A stretch of 64,000 nt of DNA from contig JAUZNZ010000001.1 in the NCBI GenBank assembly GCA_030706735.1, positions 62,001 through 126,000 on the forward strand. Reading direction: 5' to 3'. The DNA comes from Bacteroidota bacterium (GTDB lineage: Bacteria; Bacteroidota; Bacteroidia; Chitinophagales; Chitinophagaceae). Each line of letters starts with the position of its first letter. Positions within the stretch are counted from its first letter, which is position 1. Made by a program: the position numbers and the translations under genes. A model generated the notes under the pieces. It was not told where the DNA came from. It did no database searches and was given only the letters and a program-made list of their open reading frames with translations. This document shows positions 1 to 10,245 of the stretch, in pieces.

Positions 1-314
1 CCTTTCGTTACAAAAACATGATCCAGACGATCCTGGGAGTAACTGATCCCGGTACCGGAGAGAGCAAGATCAAGCACCTTATTCAGCGACTCCCGGACGG
101 CATGGATATCCAGATGTGTGGTATCAAAATCCGCCGTATCGAAATAAAACCGGTATCCCGTCTGTTTTTCCAGTTCTATCAGCAGGCTGTCAATGCGAAT
201 CCGGGGAAAATCGACGGATACGAGAGGCTGCTTTCCCACAGCCTGGGCAAAACCTTCCTTTCCAGGCATGAGCAGGAACAGGCATCCTATCAGTATCGCG
301 TAAAGGATTCTCAT
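1..314 (-). CDS. STN (secretin/TonB N-terminal) domain protein, 3' part truncated by window edge
   Basis: Reverse-strand reading from ATG at 314: MRILYAILIGCLFLLMPGKEGFAQAVGKQPLVSVDFPRIRIDSLLIELEKQTGYRFYFDTADFDTTHLDIHAVRESLNKVLDLALSGTGISYSQDRLDHVFVTK..., signal peptide plus STN-like pattern; open to the window edge so absent from the ORF track. Confidence 0.75.
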   Translation of the reverse strand, partial: MRILYAILIGCLFLLMPGKEGFAQAVGKQPLVSVDFPRIRIDSLLIELEKQTGYRFYFDTADFDTTHLDIHAVRESLNKVLDLALSGTGISYSQDRLDHVFVTK

Positions 315-321
315 AAACACC

Positions 322-1080
322 TTATTGAGTATTCCGATCGTACCAGGCAGCAGCGCGCGCAAATACCTGGTCCTTGTCCGTCTGCAAGTCCGGACCCAGC
401 CCGCGAATGAACTTCCTTACCGCCGCCCTTTTATCTTTCATAGCCCGGAGCAGGGATCTTTTGCTATTGACAATATAATTTCTGTTTGCGATGCGCAGGT
501 AATACGACACCGAGTGGTTGATATATTCCTTGGAATCCGCGGTTGTCGCAGAAGGATCTTCCTGGATGGTCTTCCACTCCCTCTTTAACATCCTGACCTT
601 CTTTCCCTCATATAGTAATTCATAAAAGCCGGGACCAGGGCCGTTTGCACTGTCCCGGAGGTGTATGAACAGATGACTTCCGATCGTAAACGTATCCAGG
701 CGATCATTGAGCAGGGCGATCTTGTAGGCGTTGTAAGGGTCATTGATCACGACCTGCCCGCGTACCAGGTCATATATGAGGAGGATGTCGTCATAATGAA
801 GTCCGTCATAATAGACGCTTCCCTTTTGCATATGGTCGATATCGAAAAAAGGATGGCCGATATGGATCGCGTAGGCATATTCCGCATATTCTCCTCCCCT
901 GAACAGTCGGGTTTCGGGCATCAAAGAGTGGTGATAAAAGGTTATGGCCGCGGCATATCCTGTAAGGATTGCGAGGCTATCCTTGTCCGGAGTCTGGGCA
1001 TGAATACGCGAAACCGAAGAAACCACAGAAAGAATAGAATAGCATATCAGGATCGGCCGTCTGATGAACGCAATCGCCAT
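322..1080 (-). CDS. Secreted hypothetical protein, 252 aa, upstream partner of STN-domain gene
   Basis: ORF with N-terminal signal-like sequence ending SVSRIHAQ; 7-nt gap to the following STN gene. Confidence 0.75.
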   Translation of the reverse strand: MAIAFIRRPILICYSILSVVSSVSRIHAQTPDKDSLAILTGYAAAITFYHHSLMPETRLFRGGEYAEYAYAIHIGHPFFDIDHMQKGSVYYDGLHYDDILLIYDLVRGQVVINDPYNAYKIALLNDRLDTFTIGSHLFIHLRDSANGPGPGFYELLYEGKKVRMLKREWKTIQEDPSATTADSKEYINHSVSYYLRIANRNYIVNSKRSLLRAMKDKRAAVRKFIRGLGPDLQTDKDQVFARAAAWYDRNTQ

Positions 1081-1346
1081 GTAATCGGTTAAGGGGACAA
1101 TTTACTCTTTACCCGCCAGCTAAGCAAGAGCCTCCCTGGAAGGATGTGCATTAATTATGGTATAATTTTATCTTTATTTATGCAACTGAGCGCAATTTGA
1201 TGTTGCATTACTATTTTACTTGAAGTGATTTGCCGGGCTGACTTTCGATCTATTCCTTCAGATCACAATGAGGACAGGCGGTATGGGAATCTGCCGCTTT
1301 ATTTCTATCTTCCCCCACGCACCGTCCACCGGTCGTTCAACCTGAT

Positions 1347-2240
1347 ATGACTAATATTTTAAACATTCGGTCCATCACCAAGTTCTACGGCAAGATCAGA
1401 GCGCTCCACGAAGTATCTTTTGACGTCCCGCCCGGTTCGGTCTACGGCGTTCTGGGTCCGAACGGGAGTGGCAAGACAACCCTGCTGGGTATTGTCATGG
1501 ATGTCCTCCAAAGCAGCGGCGGCGAGTATGCCTGGTTCGGCCAACCTCCTTCTTCGAGGCATCGAAGGCAGATCGGCACATTGCTGGAGACACCCAATTT
1601 CTACCATTACCTGTCGGGAGAAAGGAACCTCAAGATCGCTGCCGCTATTAAAGGGCATGGGGAGGAGGATATTCCCAGGGTGTTGGAGACGGTAAAGCTG
1701 ACCGGCCGGCGTCATTCCAAGTTTAGCACCTATTCGCTGGGGATGAAGCAACGGCTGGCTATCGCCTCCTGCCTGCTTGGTAACCCTTCCGTCCTTGTAT
1801 TTGATGAACCGACGAATGGCCTGGACCCGGTCGGGATCGCCGAAACAAGGCAGCTGATCCTGGATCTCTCCCGGGAAGGAAAGACCATCCTGCTCGCCAG
1901 TCACCTGTTGGATGAAGTGGAAAAAGTCTGTTCCCATGTCGCCATATTGCAAAAAGGACAGCTGCTGATGGCCGGGCATGTCAATGAGGTGCTGACCAAT
2001 GAGGATTACGTGGAACTGGGGGCACGTGATATGCAAAAATTGGCTGCACTCCTTTCGGGTTATCCTGGCGTGAGGCAAGTTAAACCGTACGAGCAGTCCT
2101 TGCAGGTGTACTTCGAACAGAACAACGCCGATCTCGACGGCATCAACCAATATTGCTTTGAAAATGGGGTCGTGCTGAATCACCTGCAGTTACGCAAACG
2201 AAGCCTGGAATCGAAATTCATGGAATTGACCAACACATAA
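1347..2240 (+). CDS. ABC transporter ATP-binding protein
   Basis: Walker A GPNGSGKTT, signature YSLGMKQRLAIA, Walker B VLVFDEPTNGLDP. Confidence 0.95.
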   Translation: MTNILNIRSITKFYGKIRALHEVSFDVPPGSVYGVLGPNGSGKTTLLGIVMDVLQSSGGEYAWFGQPPSSRHRRQIGTLLETPNFYHYLSGERNLKIAAAIKGHGEEDIPRVLETVKLTGRRHSKFSTYSLGMKQRLAIASCLLGNPSVLVFDEPTNGLDPVGIAETRQLILDLSREGKTILLASHLLDEVEKVCSHVAILQKGQLLMAGHVNEVLTNEDYVELGARDMQKLAALLSGYPGVRQVKPYEQSLQVYFEQNNADLDGINQYCFENGVVLNHLQLRKRSLESKFMELTNT

Positions 2241-2245
2241 AGACC

Positions 2246-3052
2246 ATGCGGACAACTCTTCAGATAGAATGGATGAAGGTCCGGAACTACCGCACCTTTT
2301 GGATCCTGCTGGCAATTACGATCGTCAGCATCCCGGGGTTCAATTACATGTTCTATGATATTTTCGACAATAAGTTCCCCAAAATGCGGGGGAAAAGTAT
2401 ATTCGGGAGTCCTTTCGCGTTTCCGGACGTCTGGCAGACGGTGAGCTGGAATGCGGGAGGCGTTCTGTTCCTTATTCCGGCCATCCTCATCATCACCCTG
2501 ACAACGAACGAGTTTACTTACCGGACGCACCGCCAAAATGTCATCGATGGATGGAGCAGGGGCCAGTTCGTCGGCGTTAAAATGCTGGAAATCCTCCTGT
2601 TGTCAATATTTACGACCCTGATCGTAGGGCTCACCGCTCTTGCGTTCGGGCGGCTGGGGAATAAGGTTCCAGCGGATGTCTCGATATGGCAAGGTAGCCA
2701 TTTCGTCGCCGCTTACTTTGTGCAAATGCTGGCTTATTCGCTTATCGCTTTTATGATGGCCATGTTCATAAGACGGGCGGGATTGGCGATGGGCGTCTTT
2801 TTCGTCTATCTGATCATCGAAAATATCGTCGTCGCGGTTTGTCGAAATCGATATCATGCCGTTTGGGTGGATTATCTTCCTGAAGAAGTGACCGACCTGC
2901 TTATTCCGCAGCCTTATGCCAAGGCAATCATCACTCAGCAGGGGGCCTCGAGATGGGAAAGCCATGTCCCTGTTTATCTGGCCGTTGCCGCTGCTTACCT
3001 GCTGATCTTCTGCATTGTATCAAGTCGCCGGTTCCTCAAAAGCGATCTCTGA
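2246..3052 (+). CDS. ABC transporter permease (ABC-2 type)
   Basis: Multi-TM protein 5 nt after the ATPase gene. Confidence 0.85.
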   Translation: MRTTLQIEWMKVRNYRTFWILLAITIVSIPGFNYMFYDIFDNKFPKMRGKSIFGSPFAFPDVWQTVSWNAGGVLFLIPAILIITLTTNEFTYRTHRQNVIDGWSRGQFVGVKMLEILLLSIFTTLIVGLTALAFGRLGNKVPADVSIWQGSHFVAAYFVQMLAYSLIAFMMAMFIRRAGLAMGVFFVYLIIENIVVAVCRNRYHAVWVDYLPEEVTDLLIPQPYAKAIITQQGASRWESHVPVYLAVAAAYLLIFCIVSSRRFLKSDL

Positions 3053-3210
3053 AAAATATTTCACCATGCGTATCTGCCAACGGTAATTAACCGGGCATGA
3101 AAGGCCGTCTGCGATCTCCCATCGGCGACGGGCAGATCGAGGTCTTTCGGGGCGGGTTCCACAATACGTACTATTACCTACCTTTAAAAATAAATGGACC
3201 CCACATCCCC

Positions 3211-6200
3211 ATGTACCTGCTTCGACTGCCTTTGCGGCTGCCACTATTAATGACCATCCTTCTTTCCCTGGGAAGCCGGATTTCAGCGCAGGATATTGAC
3301 GAGGATAATTTCACGCATTATACCAAACAGGACGGCTTATCGCATAACTCCATCACGGGCATCATGCAGGATTCAACCGGCTATATCTGGCTGGCTACCC
3401 CATCCGGCCTGAACAGGTTCAATGGCAGCGGCTTCCTGCAGATCCACAGCAGTTCAGATAGTTCTTCCCTGCCTGGTGAGTTTGTCCGCGGGTTAGCCTG
3501 GTTGGATTGTCACCGGCTGGCTGCATACAGTAATGGCCTTCATATCATCGATACGCGCACAGGAAAAACCCGGAACTTGTTCGTTCCATACCCGATAAAA
3601 CAATTCCAATATAAATTCAACGGGATAAGATGCGTGAAATCCGATGAGGCCGGGAACATTTTCGTGCTTACCGAATCGGGGTTTTATCAATTCGATAAAG
3701 ATTATCGCCTGGTATTCCGCTTCGACTATTATCGTCCGGACCAACTTTCATCGGCCTACTTTGCTTTTGGGCGTGGGATCCTGTGGTTAGATCCGCAGCG
3801 GTTGATGGTCATCACCGATGCGGGGATCTATTCCTATATCATCGGCACCCGCTCATTCCGGAAAATGGAGGCGGCAGATTGCCCTTTGCTGAAGGAATAC
3901 CTGGATCGTCCGGTGGGTAAGCAAGAGTTTTTCCAGGACAAGCCCGGCAGTTTTTTCATCCTCGATGATGACGGCGACAGCCTGGTCTACATCGACCCTG
4001 CGAGAAAAAGGAGAACATTGGTACGTTTACCCTTTCAGCACGCAAGGGATGAATTCGACTTCCGCTCCGAACTCGTGGCCGTCAGTGATACCTTGTTGTA
4101 TATAAACGGTCATGTTTCAGGGTTCTTCAAGATACGATTCGATCCCCATACGGGTGCCATGGCCTTTTATCCAAAGAAATATTTTGCCTCCTATTACTGC
4201 CACAACCTGTTCAGGGACAAGGACCACACGCTGTGGATCGGCACCACCCAGGGGTTATTCCGGCAGGACTATGGCCGGTCCTATGTCCGACAGGCGCCTG
4301 TTCCGTCATCGTTGATGGCAGATCATCCCAACCTCAGCATGGACGATGTCTTCCTCCTCGGAAACAAATTATATGTGGCCGCGCGGGGGAATGGCGGTTT
4401 ATTGACGTTCGACAAGGAACCATTTCGGTTTACCGGGCGCATGGGTTTCAGACCCAGGCCAAAGGCCTCCGAGAGTACCTACTCCGATGCAGATAATGCA
4501 TACAATGTCACGTTCGAAAATGACAGCAATATCCTGGTAGGCACCAACGGTCCTCTCTTCAGGGTGAATACGGGCACAGGAATGAAATCGGTGATCCCCC
4601 TTGAAAAATGGGATGCCGGCAACGAATGGATCGCAGATACCTACAGGGATCGGAACGGCCACATTTGGATCGCCACTTCCGAGCATGTCTATAAATATGA
4701 TCTCAAATCAGGTCGCCCGACACTGATCTCTACGGGAAACGAGCCGTACGACAGGATCCAGGAGACAAACCTCGTATATGGCGATACGTCCGGAAATATA
4801 TGGATTGCGGGACATGGACTATACCGGTATAACTGTTCGGCGGGAGTCTTTGACCGGCTGATCGATAGTTTTCCATTTATCAAGATGCCGGACCGCCGGG
4901 TGAATACATTCCTATGCGATCCGTCCAACAACCTCTGGATCGGGAGCTATAACAATGGTCTATTTTACTACAACCAGAAGAAAGGGGTAACGCACTACTT
5001 TACAAGAAATAATGGCCTGCCCGATGATAACGTCCAGGCCATGATCCTGATCGGCAACAAGCTCTGGCTCGGTACTTTTTCCGGCATAGCCTGCCTCGAC
5101 ACAGAAACCTTCCGCATCACCAGCTTCGGCAAAGAGGACGGATTCCCGGACCTGCCGATCTCCAATGGGGCCAAATTCGCTTATGACACGGGAAAAAACA
5201 AACTGTATATTGGATTTTCGGATGTGCTGGTTCAATTTGATCCCGATATCATTTATAAAAAAAGCCCACGGCCACACCTGTTCATAGAAGGCGTCCGCAC
5301 AGGGGATCAACAGGAACACCACTACCCTGAAACCAACGTGACCACGTCCTGGAGAAATTCTGAGATCAGGGTGACGATCGGAACCATTAATTTCTTTACA
5401 AGCAGCAGTCAACGTTTTGCCTATCGCCTTGTTCAGGACGACTCTACGCCCTGGCAGCAACTGTGCGGGGAGAATGAATTTACCATTTCAAGCCTTCCGC
5501 CCGGGCATCATCGGATGCAGGTCAAGTTGTTCTCCGCGGATAACCGGTGGCCGGAGCAGGTCAGGGAGCTCGATATCCAGGTGCTCCCTCCTTTCTGGAA
5601 ACAAACGTGGTTTATCATGATCGGGGTGATCCTGCTGTTGCTGATCATCTACCGGATCCTGAGTTGGAGAACCGGTCTGGCCCTAAAGAGGGAGCAGGCG
5701 AAAACGCATATCCAGAAGCTATTGGCGGATGAGTATAAGAATCAATTCGAGTTGGAGCAGATCAGCAATTATTTTTCTTCGTCCCTGGCGGACAAACGAA
5801 CCGTGAATGAGGTGTTATGGGATGTCGCGAGAAATCTTATCGGGAAAATGAAATATATCGATTGCATCATTTACATGTGGAACGAAAACAAGACCAAAAT
5901 GGTACAAATGGCTGCTTATGGGCCGAAGGGCACTCCCAAGGCCATTAAGGAACAGGCCTTTGACGTTTTACCCGGACAGGGCATCGTCGGTCATGTCATG
6001 TTGACAAAAGAGGCGCTCCTTATCGGGAACACGCAGGAGGACGGTCGTTACCGGATCGATGATGTCATGCGATTGAGCGAGATTTGCGTACCTATTATCC
6101 ACAATGACGAACTGATTGGGATCATCGATGCGGAGCATCCGATGGAGAACTATTATAAGGAGCGGGACCTTAAGATCTTAACCACCATTGCCACGCTCGT

Positions 6201-6936
6201 CGGCAATAAGATCAAGCAAATAGAATCGGAGCGGTCATTGGAGATCAAGCAAAAAGAAATATCCCTGGTCAACCAGCAGCTGGCCGAGGCGCAGCTGTCC
6301 GCGCTGCAAACCCAAATGAACCCTCATTTCATTTTTAATTCATTAAACAGCATCAAGGGCATGATCCTGGCAAATGAACAGCAGAAGGCATCCCGGTATC
6401 TCAGCAAGTTCGCACAGATGATCCGCATGACCCTTAGTCAATCCAAAGAGACATTCACCACCTTGTATGAAAACTTGGAGCAGTTGGAGAACTATCTGAT
6501 CATGGAGAAGCTGCGTTTTGACGATTCCTTCGCCTTTTCCGTCACGGTTGGGAGCGACATCGATAAAGAGGAGGTGCTGATGCCCACCCTGATGATCCAG
6601 CCGCTTGCCGAGAACGCCATATGGCATGGATTGATGCCCAAAAAAGGGGAAAAAAAATTATCCGTCCATTTCTCCCGGGACGGTGAGACCATATTATGCA
6701 CGATCACGGATAACGGCATTGGGATCAGGCAATCGGAATACCTGAAATTATTGAACCGATCGCCGCACCAATCGGTCGGCCTCAACAATCTCAGGAACCG
6801 GATAAATATCATGAACGAAAAGTACGATACGCATTGCACCCTTGAGATCACCGACCTGGGCGATTCCGGAGAGGATCAGACCGGCACCCGCGTCATACTT
6901 CGCTTTAATATAATAACCTATAAACCCACTGTATGA
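3211..6936 (+). CDS. Two-component regulator propeller / Y_Y_Y / GAF / LytS-type sensor histidine kinase
   Basis: ORF 3097..6936; signal peptide begins at MYLLRLPLRLPLL (3211). Repeated NIWIAT/LWIGT propeller motifs, GAF-like segment, LSALQTQMNPHFIFNSLNSIKGMI His-kinase motif. Confidence 0.9.
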   Translation: MYLLRLPLRLPLLMTILLSLGSRISAQDIDEDNFTHYTKQDGLSHNSITGIMQDSTGYIWLATPSGLNRFNGSGFLQIHSSSDSSSLPGEFVRGLAWLDCHRLAAYSNGLHIIDTRTGKTRNLFVPYPIKQFQYKFNGIRCVKSDEAGNIFVLTESGFYQFDKDYRLVFRFDYYRPDQLSSAYFAFGRGILWLDPQRLMVITDAGIYSYIIGTRSFRKMEAADCPLLKEYLDRPVGKQEFFQDKPGSFFILDDDGDSLVYIDPARKRRTLVRLPFQHARDEFDFRSELVAVSDTLLYINGHVSGFFKIRFDPHTGAMAFYPKKYFASYYCHNLFRDKDHTLWIGTTQGLFRQDYGRSYVRQAPVPSSLMADHPNLSMDDVFLLGNKLYVAARGNGGLLTFDKEPFRFTGRMGFRPRPKASESTYSDADNAYNVTFENDSNILVGTNGPLFRVNTGTGMKSVIPLEKWDAGNEWIADTYRDRNGHIWIATSEHVYKYDLKSGRPTLISTGNEPYDRIQETNLVYGDTSGNIWIAGHGLYRYNCSAGVFDRLIDSFPFIKMPDRRVNTFLCDPSNNLWIGSYNNGLFYYNQKKGVTHYFTRNNGLPDDNVQAMILIGNKLWLGTFSGIACLDTETFRITSFGKEDGFPDLPISNGAKFAYDTGKNKLYIGFSDVLVQFDPDIIYKKSPRPHLFIEGVRTGDQQEHHYPETNVTTSWRNSEIRVTIGTINFFTSSSQRFAYRLVQDDSTPWQQLCGENEFTISSLPPGHHRMQVKLFSADNRWPEQVRELDIQVLPPFWKQTWFIMIGVILLLLIIYRILSWRTGLALKREQAKTHIQKLLADEYKNQFELEQISNYFSSSLADKRTVNEVLWDVARNLIGKMKYIDCIIYMWNENKTKMVQMAAYGPKGTPKAIKEQAFDVLPGQGIVGHVMLTKEALLIGNTQEDGRYRIDDVMRLSEICVPIIHNDELIGIIDAEHPMENYYKERDLKILTTIATLVGNKIKQIESERSLEIKQKEISLVNQQLAEAQLSALQTQMNPHFIFNSLNSIKGMILANEQQKASRYLSKFAQMIRMTLSQSKETFTTLYENLEQLENYLIMEKLRFDDSFAFSVTVGSDIDKEEVLMPTLMIQPLAENAIWHGLMPKKGEKKLSVHFSRDGETILCTITDNGIGIRQSEYLKLLNRSPHQSVGLNNLRNRINIMNEKYDTHCTLEITDLGDSGEDQTGTRVILRFNIITYKPTV

Positions 6937-7691
6937 GAGCCATTTTGGTCGATGATGAGCCCGATGGGATCCGAACGCTTAAAAAATTGCTGGAATTGAA
7001 TTGCCCGGAGGTAGAAATAGCCGCCACCTGTTCCAACGCACATGACGCCCTCCAAAAGCTGGAAGAAGTTAACCCTGAGGTCATCTTCCTGGATGTCCGG
7101 ATGCCCGGTAAGAGCGGCCTGGACATGCTGATGGAAATAACGGTAAAGAATTTCGAGGTGATCTTCGTGACCGCCCACAACGAATACATGCTCCAGGCGT
7201 TGCAATTCAGCGCCGTCGACTATCTCATGAAGCCGGTCGACGAGGACAGGCTGGTTGAGGCCGTAGCCCGCGTCAAAAGAAGATTGAGGCTTGAAAGGGT
7301 GCCGGGTCAGACCGAGACACTGATCCACAATATCGATAAGGCAGGCTCACCGTCGGAAATGAGGCTTTGCCTGCCTACCCAGAAGGGGTTCACGATAGTA
7401 AAGCTGGAAGAGATCGTTTATTGCGAGGCCAACCGGAGTTATACCGTATTTCATTTCACCAATAATAAACCCATCATTATTTCCAAACCATTGTTCGATT
7501 ATGACCGTCTGCTGACCGAAACAAGCTTCTTACGAGTCCATAAATCCTTTTTGATCAATCTGATGCATGTAAAGGAATACGTTCGCGGCGAAGGGGGGAC
7601 GATCATCATGAGCGATGGCGCGGAGATAGAGGTCAGCCGGCGAAAGAAGGAACAATTCCTGGGCAGGGTGAAAGACTTCTTCAAGTCCTGA
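6933..7691 (+). CDS. LytTR-family response regulator
   Basis: Receiver domain (DDEPDGIRTLKKLL, IFLDVRMPGKSGLDML) plus LytTR domain (IVYCEANRSYTVFHF, FLRVHKSFLINL); 4-nt overlap with kinase. Confidence 0.95.
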   Translation: MRAILVDDEPDGIRTLKKLLELNCPEVEIAATCSNAHDALQKLEEVNPEVIFLDVRMPGKSGLDMLMEITVKNFEVIFVTAHNEYMLQALQFSAVDYLMKPVDEDRLVEAVARVKRRLRLERVPGQTETLIHNIDKAGSPSEMRLCLPTQKGFTIVKLEEIVYCEANRSYTVFHFTNNKPIIISKPLFDYDRLLTETSFLRVHKSFLINLMHVKEYVRGEGGTIIMSDGAEIEVSRRKKEQFLGRVKDFFKS

Positions 7692-7865
7692 CCAGCGGCA
7701 GTTGACCTCCTTAAAATACCATTGGGAAAACCGGAGTGACCGGACATCGGCCGATCCTCTCCCCTGGATCATTTCCGTTCGCCGGCATCCTCAAGCCGGT
7801 TACTTTTGCCTCAGTAATAGAGAGGCTATACCCAAATCTCATAGCATGTCTCATGGTTGACTAGA

Positions 7866-7891
7866 AGCCCGGTAATCTTCATTACTGGGCT
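7866..7891 (+). terminator. Intrinsic terminator-like hairpin
   Basis: AGCCCGGTAAT-CTTC-ATTACTGGGCT (11-bp stem with one G-U) then TTATATC. Confidence 0.55.
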
Positions 7892-7916
7892 TTATATCAT
7901 TAAAGAATAAAACTAT

Positions 7917-9152
7917 ATGGATACCTCTGTCCTTAAAAATTCGATGCCCGTCACGGCCGCGGGCCGGCCGGTGACGATCAAGTCCAAACGTGTTCTATCC
8001 ATTGATCTCCTGCGCGGCAGCGTAATGATCATTATGGCTTTGGACCACGTGCGCGAATATTTCCACCGTGACGCCTTTTTTTACAGTCCGACCGACCTCA
8101 CGCATACGAGCGTCCCCTTGTTCTTTACGCGTTGGATCACGCATTTCTGCGCCCCTGCCTTCGTTTTTTTAGCCGGCTTATCGGCCCATCTATATGGGTC
8201 CGCGAAGGGCGGGAAATCGCTGTCCTTCTTTTTGCTAACCAGGGGGATATGGCTGGTATTTGCAGAATTGTTCATTATCACCTTATTCTGGACCTTTAAT
8301 CCGTCCTATCCCGTGCTCAATTTTCAGGTGATCTGGGCGATCGGAGTCAGCATGATCGCGCTCTCTGTATTGATCCGACTGAATAGACGCATGATCCTGG
8401 CAATCGGGATCATTCTGGTTGCCGGACACAATCTCCTCGACACGATCCATGTGACGGGGAAGGGGGTACCTGCTTTCCTTTGGGCGGCGCTCCATGAGGA
8501 TGGGGATTTTACATTCGGACACTTTACGCTCCTTCTCCATTACCCGGTATTACCCTGGATCGGCATTATGGCGATCGGGTATGTGATTGGCAGCCTTTAC
8601 GTTCCCGGGGAGGACGGGAACCGAAGGAAAAAAACATTGCTTTACCTGGGAACCGGCGCGATCGTACTGTTCATCCTTTTGCGAAGCCTGAACGGATATG
8701 GCGACTCATCTTCCTGGACCACGCAAGCCAATACGGCATTCACCCTCCTCTCCTTTATAAATGTTACCAAATACCCCCCTTCCCTGCTTTACGTCCTTAT
8801 GACGCTTGGACCGGTAATGATCTTCCTCTCATTGGGAGAAGGCTCTCTCAATGCCTTGAAAGCAAAGGTTTCCATATTCGGAAGGGTGCCCATGTTCTAC
8901 TACCTGCTGCATATCCCGCTGGTGCATGGGCTGGCCATTGTGGGCGCGATGATCTCCGGTCACAGGGCTGCCGACATGATCCTGACCAACCGGGTAAATC
9001 GCGTGCCGGGCTTGCAAGGCTATGGATTTAGCCTGCCCGCGGTATATATGGTTTGGATTTGCGTCATCCTGATACTTTATCCATGTTGCCGCTGGTTCGA
9101 CCGTTATAAGCGGACGAATCAATCTGCCAAATGGTGGCTGAGCTATGTGTGA
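7917..9152 (+). CDS. DUF1624 / heparan-alpha-glucosaminide N-acetyltransferase-like membrane protein
   Basis: SIDLLRGSVMIIMALDHVREYFH motif and multi-TM pattern. Confidence 0.8.
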   Translation: MDTSVLKNSMPVTAAGRPVTIKSKRVLSIDLLRGSVMIIMALDHVREYFHRDAFFYSPTDLTHTSVPLFFTRWITHFCAPAFVFLAGLSAHLYGSAKGGKSLSFFLLTRGIWLVFAELFIITLFWTFNPSYPVLNFQVIWAIGVSMIALSVLIRLNRRMILAIGIILVAGHNLLDTIHVTGKGVPAFLWAALHEDGDFTFGHFTLLLHYPVLPWIGIMAIGYVIGSLYVPGEDGNRRKKTLLYLGTGAIVLFILLRSLNGYGDSSSWTTQANTAFTLLSFINVTKYPPSLLYVLMTLGPVMIFLSLGEGSLNALKAKVSIFGRVPMFYYLLHIPLVHGLAIVGAMISGHRAADMILTNRVNRVPGLQGYGFSLPAVYMVWICVILILYPCCRWFDRYKRTNQSAKWWLSYV

Positions 9153-10117
9153 TAAGGCAGCAGATCACTAAAAGCGCTCGTTATCGACGGATATATGAAT
9201 TGAAAACCCGCACGCCTGACTTTGTCGGAGCTGACCGTGGCGCTTTTTAACACTTCGACGCTCATTTCTCCCAGGATAATTTTCAGAACGAATGAGGGCA
9301 CGTAGACCGGTACGAATAATCGCCCTTTAAGCCTGGCAGCAAGTTCGCGCGCAAAAGTTCGGTTGTCGACGGGCTGTGGCGCGACGGCGTTATAAACGCC
9401 CTGCCACTCCTGCTTTTCCATTGCCTCCATGAAAAGGCGGCAAAGGTCGTCAATATGCACCCAACTGATGATCTGCCTGCCGCTGCCGAGAATAGCGGCT
9501 ATGCCTGCCTTTGCGGGCTTGAGGAATTCTGACAATGCCCCGCCCCGGTTGCTCAGCACAATGCCAGCCCGGAAGACGACCAGTCGTTTGCCCAACGAGG
9601 TCACAGGTGCTATCGCCGCCTCCCAGAGACGGCAGCCTTCTCCCAGAAAGCCTGGGTCCGGTGGATCGTTCTCTACGAAAGGATGGGGATTGGGTATGGC
9701 CGGATCGCCTCCATACCAGCCGATCGCAGAGATGCTGATCACGGCCTTCACCTTATTGGGCACTTCCCGCAACGCCTTGACAAGCAGGTCTCCGGTGATC
9801 GTACGGCTAGCAATGATTTCTTTCTTCCTTTTGGCGGTCCAACGCTTGTCGGCAACTCCGGCCCCGGCGAGGTGGACAATGTAGTCTGCCTGGCGAATGG
9901 ATTCGGAATCGATGAACTTATTGACAGGATCCCAATTGGCCAGGCGGAGGGTGCCTGCTCCCGGTCGTTCATTGTCCGGGTCAGGGGATGGAGGCGTATG
10001 ATCACTTTGGCCCTTCCGCCTGGAAAGTAAGATCACCGCATGACCCTTCCCTATCAGCATCTTTCCGAGGGCCTGACCGATCAGGCCTGTGCCGCCGGTG
10101 ATGAGGATGGTGGACAT
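9143..10117 (-). CDS. TIGR01777-family NAD-dependent epimerase/oxidoreductase (copy 1)
   Basis: MSTILITGGTGLIGQALGKML; SAIGWYG motif. Start moved to 10117 because the longer ORF (to 10195) overlaps a terminator hairpin. Confidence 0.9.
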   Translation of the reverse strand: MSTILITGGTGLIGQALGKMLIGKGHAVILLSRRKGQSDHTPPSPDPDNERPGAGTLRLANWDPVNKFIDSESIRQADYIVHLAGAGVADKRWTAKRKKEIIASRTITGDLLVKALREVPNKVKAVISISAIGWYGGDPAIPNPHPFVENDPPDPGFLGEGCRLWEAAIAPVTSLGKRLVVFRAGIVLSNRGGALSEFLKPAKAGIAAILGSGRQIISWVHIDDLCRLFMEAMEKQEWQGVYNAVAPQPVDNRTFARELAARLKGRLFVPVYVPSFVLKIILGEMSVEVLKSATVSSDKVRRAGFQFIYPSITSAFSDLLPYHT

Positions 10118-10147
10118 GGTTCGAAATTTACCGCTCAAAGGTAGGCG

Positions 10148-10174
10148 AAAAAATCCCCCCGGAGAGCCGGGGGG
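10148..10174 (-). terminator. Intrinsic terminator downstream of ftsZ
   Basis: CCCCCCGG-AGAG-CCGGGGGG stem at 10155-10174 with A-run 10148-10153 (U-run on minus strand). Confidence 0.85.
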
Positions 10175-10245
10175 AAACAAAACAACTAAAAACAAACTAG
10201 GCTATTATCCCGGTCCGCGGCGGTCGCCCGCGCAGCCCGCGGGAT

